From assembly GCF_004353915.1 (NCBI RefSeq), contig NZ_SMRP01000009.1:138154-202153 (forward strand): 64,000 bases of DNA, given 5' to 3'. The notes under the pieces were generated by a model. The model worked only from the letters and a program-made list of their open reading frames with translations, was not told the DNA's origin and did not search any database. The stretch is from Paraburkholderia silviterrae. Lineage in GTDB: Bacteria > Pseudomonadota > Gammaproteobacteria > Burkholderiales > Burkholderiaceae. This document shows, one piece after another, positions 63,106 through 64,000 of the stretch (positions are counted from its first letter, which is position 1; each line of letters opens with the position of its first letter). A program made the translations under genes and the position numbers.

Positions 63106-64000
63106 ATGAGCGACAAGACCCCTACCCAGACGGCAACGGCCAACGGCCCGCAGGACATGACCCCGTCCGAAGCCTTCGTCGAGACCCTTGCGGCCAACGG
63201 TGTGACCGACATGTTCGGCATCATGGGCTCGGCGTTCATGGACGCGATGGACATCTTCGCGCCCGCCGGCATCCGCCTGATTCCCGTGGTCCACGAACAG
63301 GGCGCCGGGCACATGGCGGACGGCTACTCGCGCGTCTCCGGCCGTCACGGCGTCGTGATCGGCCAGAACGGTCCCGGCATCAGCAACTGCGTGACGGCCA
63401 TCGCGGCCGCTTACTGGGCGCATAGCCCGGTCGTGATGGTCACGCCGGAAGCGGGCACGATGGGTATCGGCCTGGGCGGCTTCCAGGAGGCCAACCAGCT
63501 GCCGATGTTCCAGGAGTTCACCAAGTACCAGGGCCACGTCACGAACCCCGCGCGCATGGCCGAGTACACCGCGCGCTGCTTCGACCGCGCGATGTCCGAA
63601 ATGGGCCCGACGCAGCTGAACATTCCGCGCGACTACTTCTACGGCCAGATCAAGGCCGAGATTCCGCAGCCGCGCCGTCTCGATCGCGGCGCCGGCGGCG
63701 AAGAGAGCCTGAACGAAGCGGCGGAATTGATTGCGAGTGCCAAGTTCCCGGTCATCATCTCGGGCGGCGGCGTGGTGATGGGCGACGCGATCGAGGAGTG
63801 CAAGGCGCTCGCCGAACGCCTGGGCGCGCCGGTCGTGAACAGCTATCTGCACAACGACTCGTTCCCGGCGAACCACCCGCTGTGGTGCGGCCCGCTCGGC
63901 TACCAGGGCTCCAAGGCGGCAATGAAGCTGATCTCGCGCGCCGACGTCGTGATCGCGCTCGGCTCGCGTCTCGGACCGTTCGGCACGCTGCCGCAGCACG
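63106..64000 (+). CDS. xsc: Sulfoacetaldehyde acetyltransferase (partial, runs off the right edge)
   Basis: 298 N-terminal codons of Xsc, a thiamine-diphosphate enzyme that splits sulfoacetaldehyde with phosphate to acetyl phosphate and sulfite, the key step of taurine breakdown. MTPSEAFVETLAANGVTDMF, GIMGSAFMDAMDIF, PVVHEQGAGHMADGYSRVSG (with the ThDP Glu) and GFQEANQLPMFQEFTKYQGH are characteristic. GGAGAC lies 7 nt before ATG 63106. About half of the usual 580-600 residues is in the window; the reading frame is open at 64000. Confidence 0.95.
   Translation, partial: MSDKTPTQTATANGPQDMTPSEAFVETLAANGVTDMFGIMGSAFMDAMDIFAPAGIRLIPVVHEQGAGHMADGYSRVSGRHGVVIGQNGPGISNCVTAIAAAYWAHSPVVMVTPEAGTMGIGLGGFQEANQLPMFQEFTKYQGHVTNPARMAEYTARCFDRAMSEMGPTQLNIPRDYFYGQIKAEIPQPRRLDRGAGGEESLNEAAELIASAKFPVIISGGGVVMGDAIEECKALAERLGAPVVNSYLHNDSFPANHPLWCGPLGYQGSKAAMKLISRADVVIALGSRLGPFGTLPQH

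Overview
This window is high-GC chromosomal DNA from a member of the Burkholderiaceae, most likely Paraburkholderia or a close relative. The evidence is its family content: DUF3331 and DUF4148 proteins, an acdR/acdS pair, a formate dehydrogenase very like that of Burkholderia stabilis, and a tauR/xsc taurine locus. No rRNA, tRNA, CRISPR array, transposase or prophage gene was seen. The only repetitive DNA of note is a roughly 575-bp palindromic element: two full copies (5072-5647 and 32735-33307) and the right tip of a third (1-61).

Layout. 0-5 kb: an SDR-like protein lacking the catalytic Tyr, an acyltransferase-3 protein, and an SRPBCC / SDR / old-yellow-enzyme run. 5-9 kb: palindromic repeat, then cysD-cysNC (sulfate activation to APS and PAPS). 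9-20 kb: marC with a MocR regulator, a LysR regulator, DUF1269 proteins, an NADP-type formate dehydrogenase, a Rieske-ferredoxin-reductase fusion and a second MocR paralogue. 20-31 kb: a zinc-finger ClpG/ClpK-type disaggregase, a YdeP/FdhF-like molybdoenzyme, cytochrome bd oxidase (cydAB), bestrophin, LysR and a CmpX-like mechanosensitive channel. Together 9-32 kb reads as a stress and low-oxygen redox block. 32-37 kb: a third DUF1269 protein, repeat, M81 metallopeptidase, an OmpA-like gene with an abnormal 5' end, GST, RbsD/FucU. 37-42 kb: acdR-acdS (ACC deaminase) and a MarR-isochorismatase-MFS operon.

42-48.5 kb holds the most interesting locus. It contains a stand-alone receiver protein, a receiver-histidine-kinase protein with PhcR-like domain order, and a CqsS/LqsS-like six-helix hybrid sensor kinase (kinase, two receivers, Hpt). 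Directly upstream of the sensor in the same operon is a protein resembling the cyanobacterial long-chain acyl-ACP reductase. In the known Phc, Lqs and Cqs systems a signal synthase (PhcB, LqsA, CqsA) accompanies the sensor; here a reductase stands in that place. I infer a candidate cell-cell signalling system with a new type of synthase.

48.5-64 kb: DUF4148 protein, M20 amidohydrolase, PsiE, a small 44-aa gene with a strong promoter, a porin / MFS / gluconokinase / LacI-type gluconate cluster with three matching operators, a secreted repeat protein, wrbA, two divergent LysR paralogues, and finally tauR, an NTF2-like gene and the start of xsc, which runs off the right edge. Starts were chosen by ribosome-binding sites and by comparing paralogues; functions come from family recognition by eye, with no database search.
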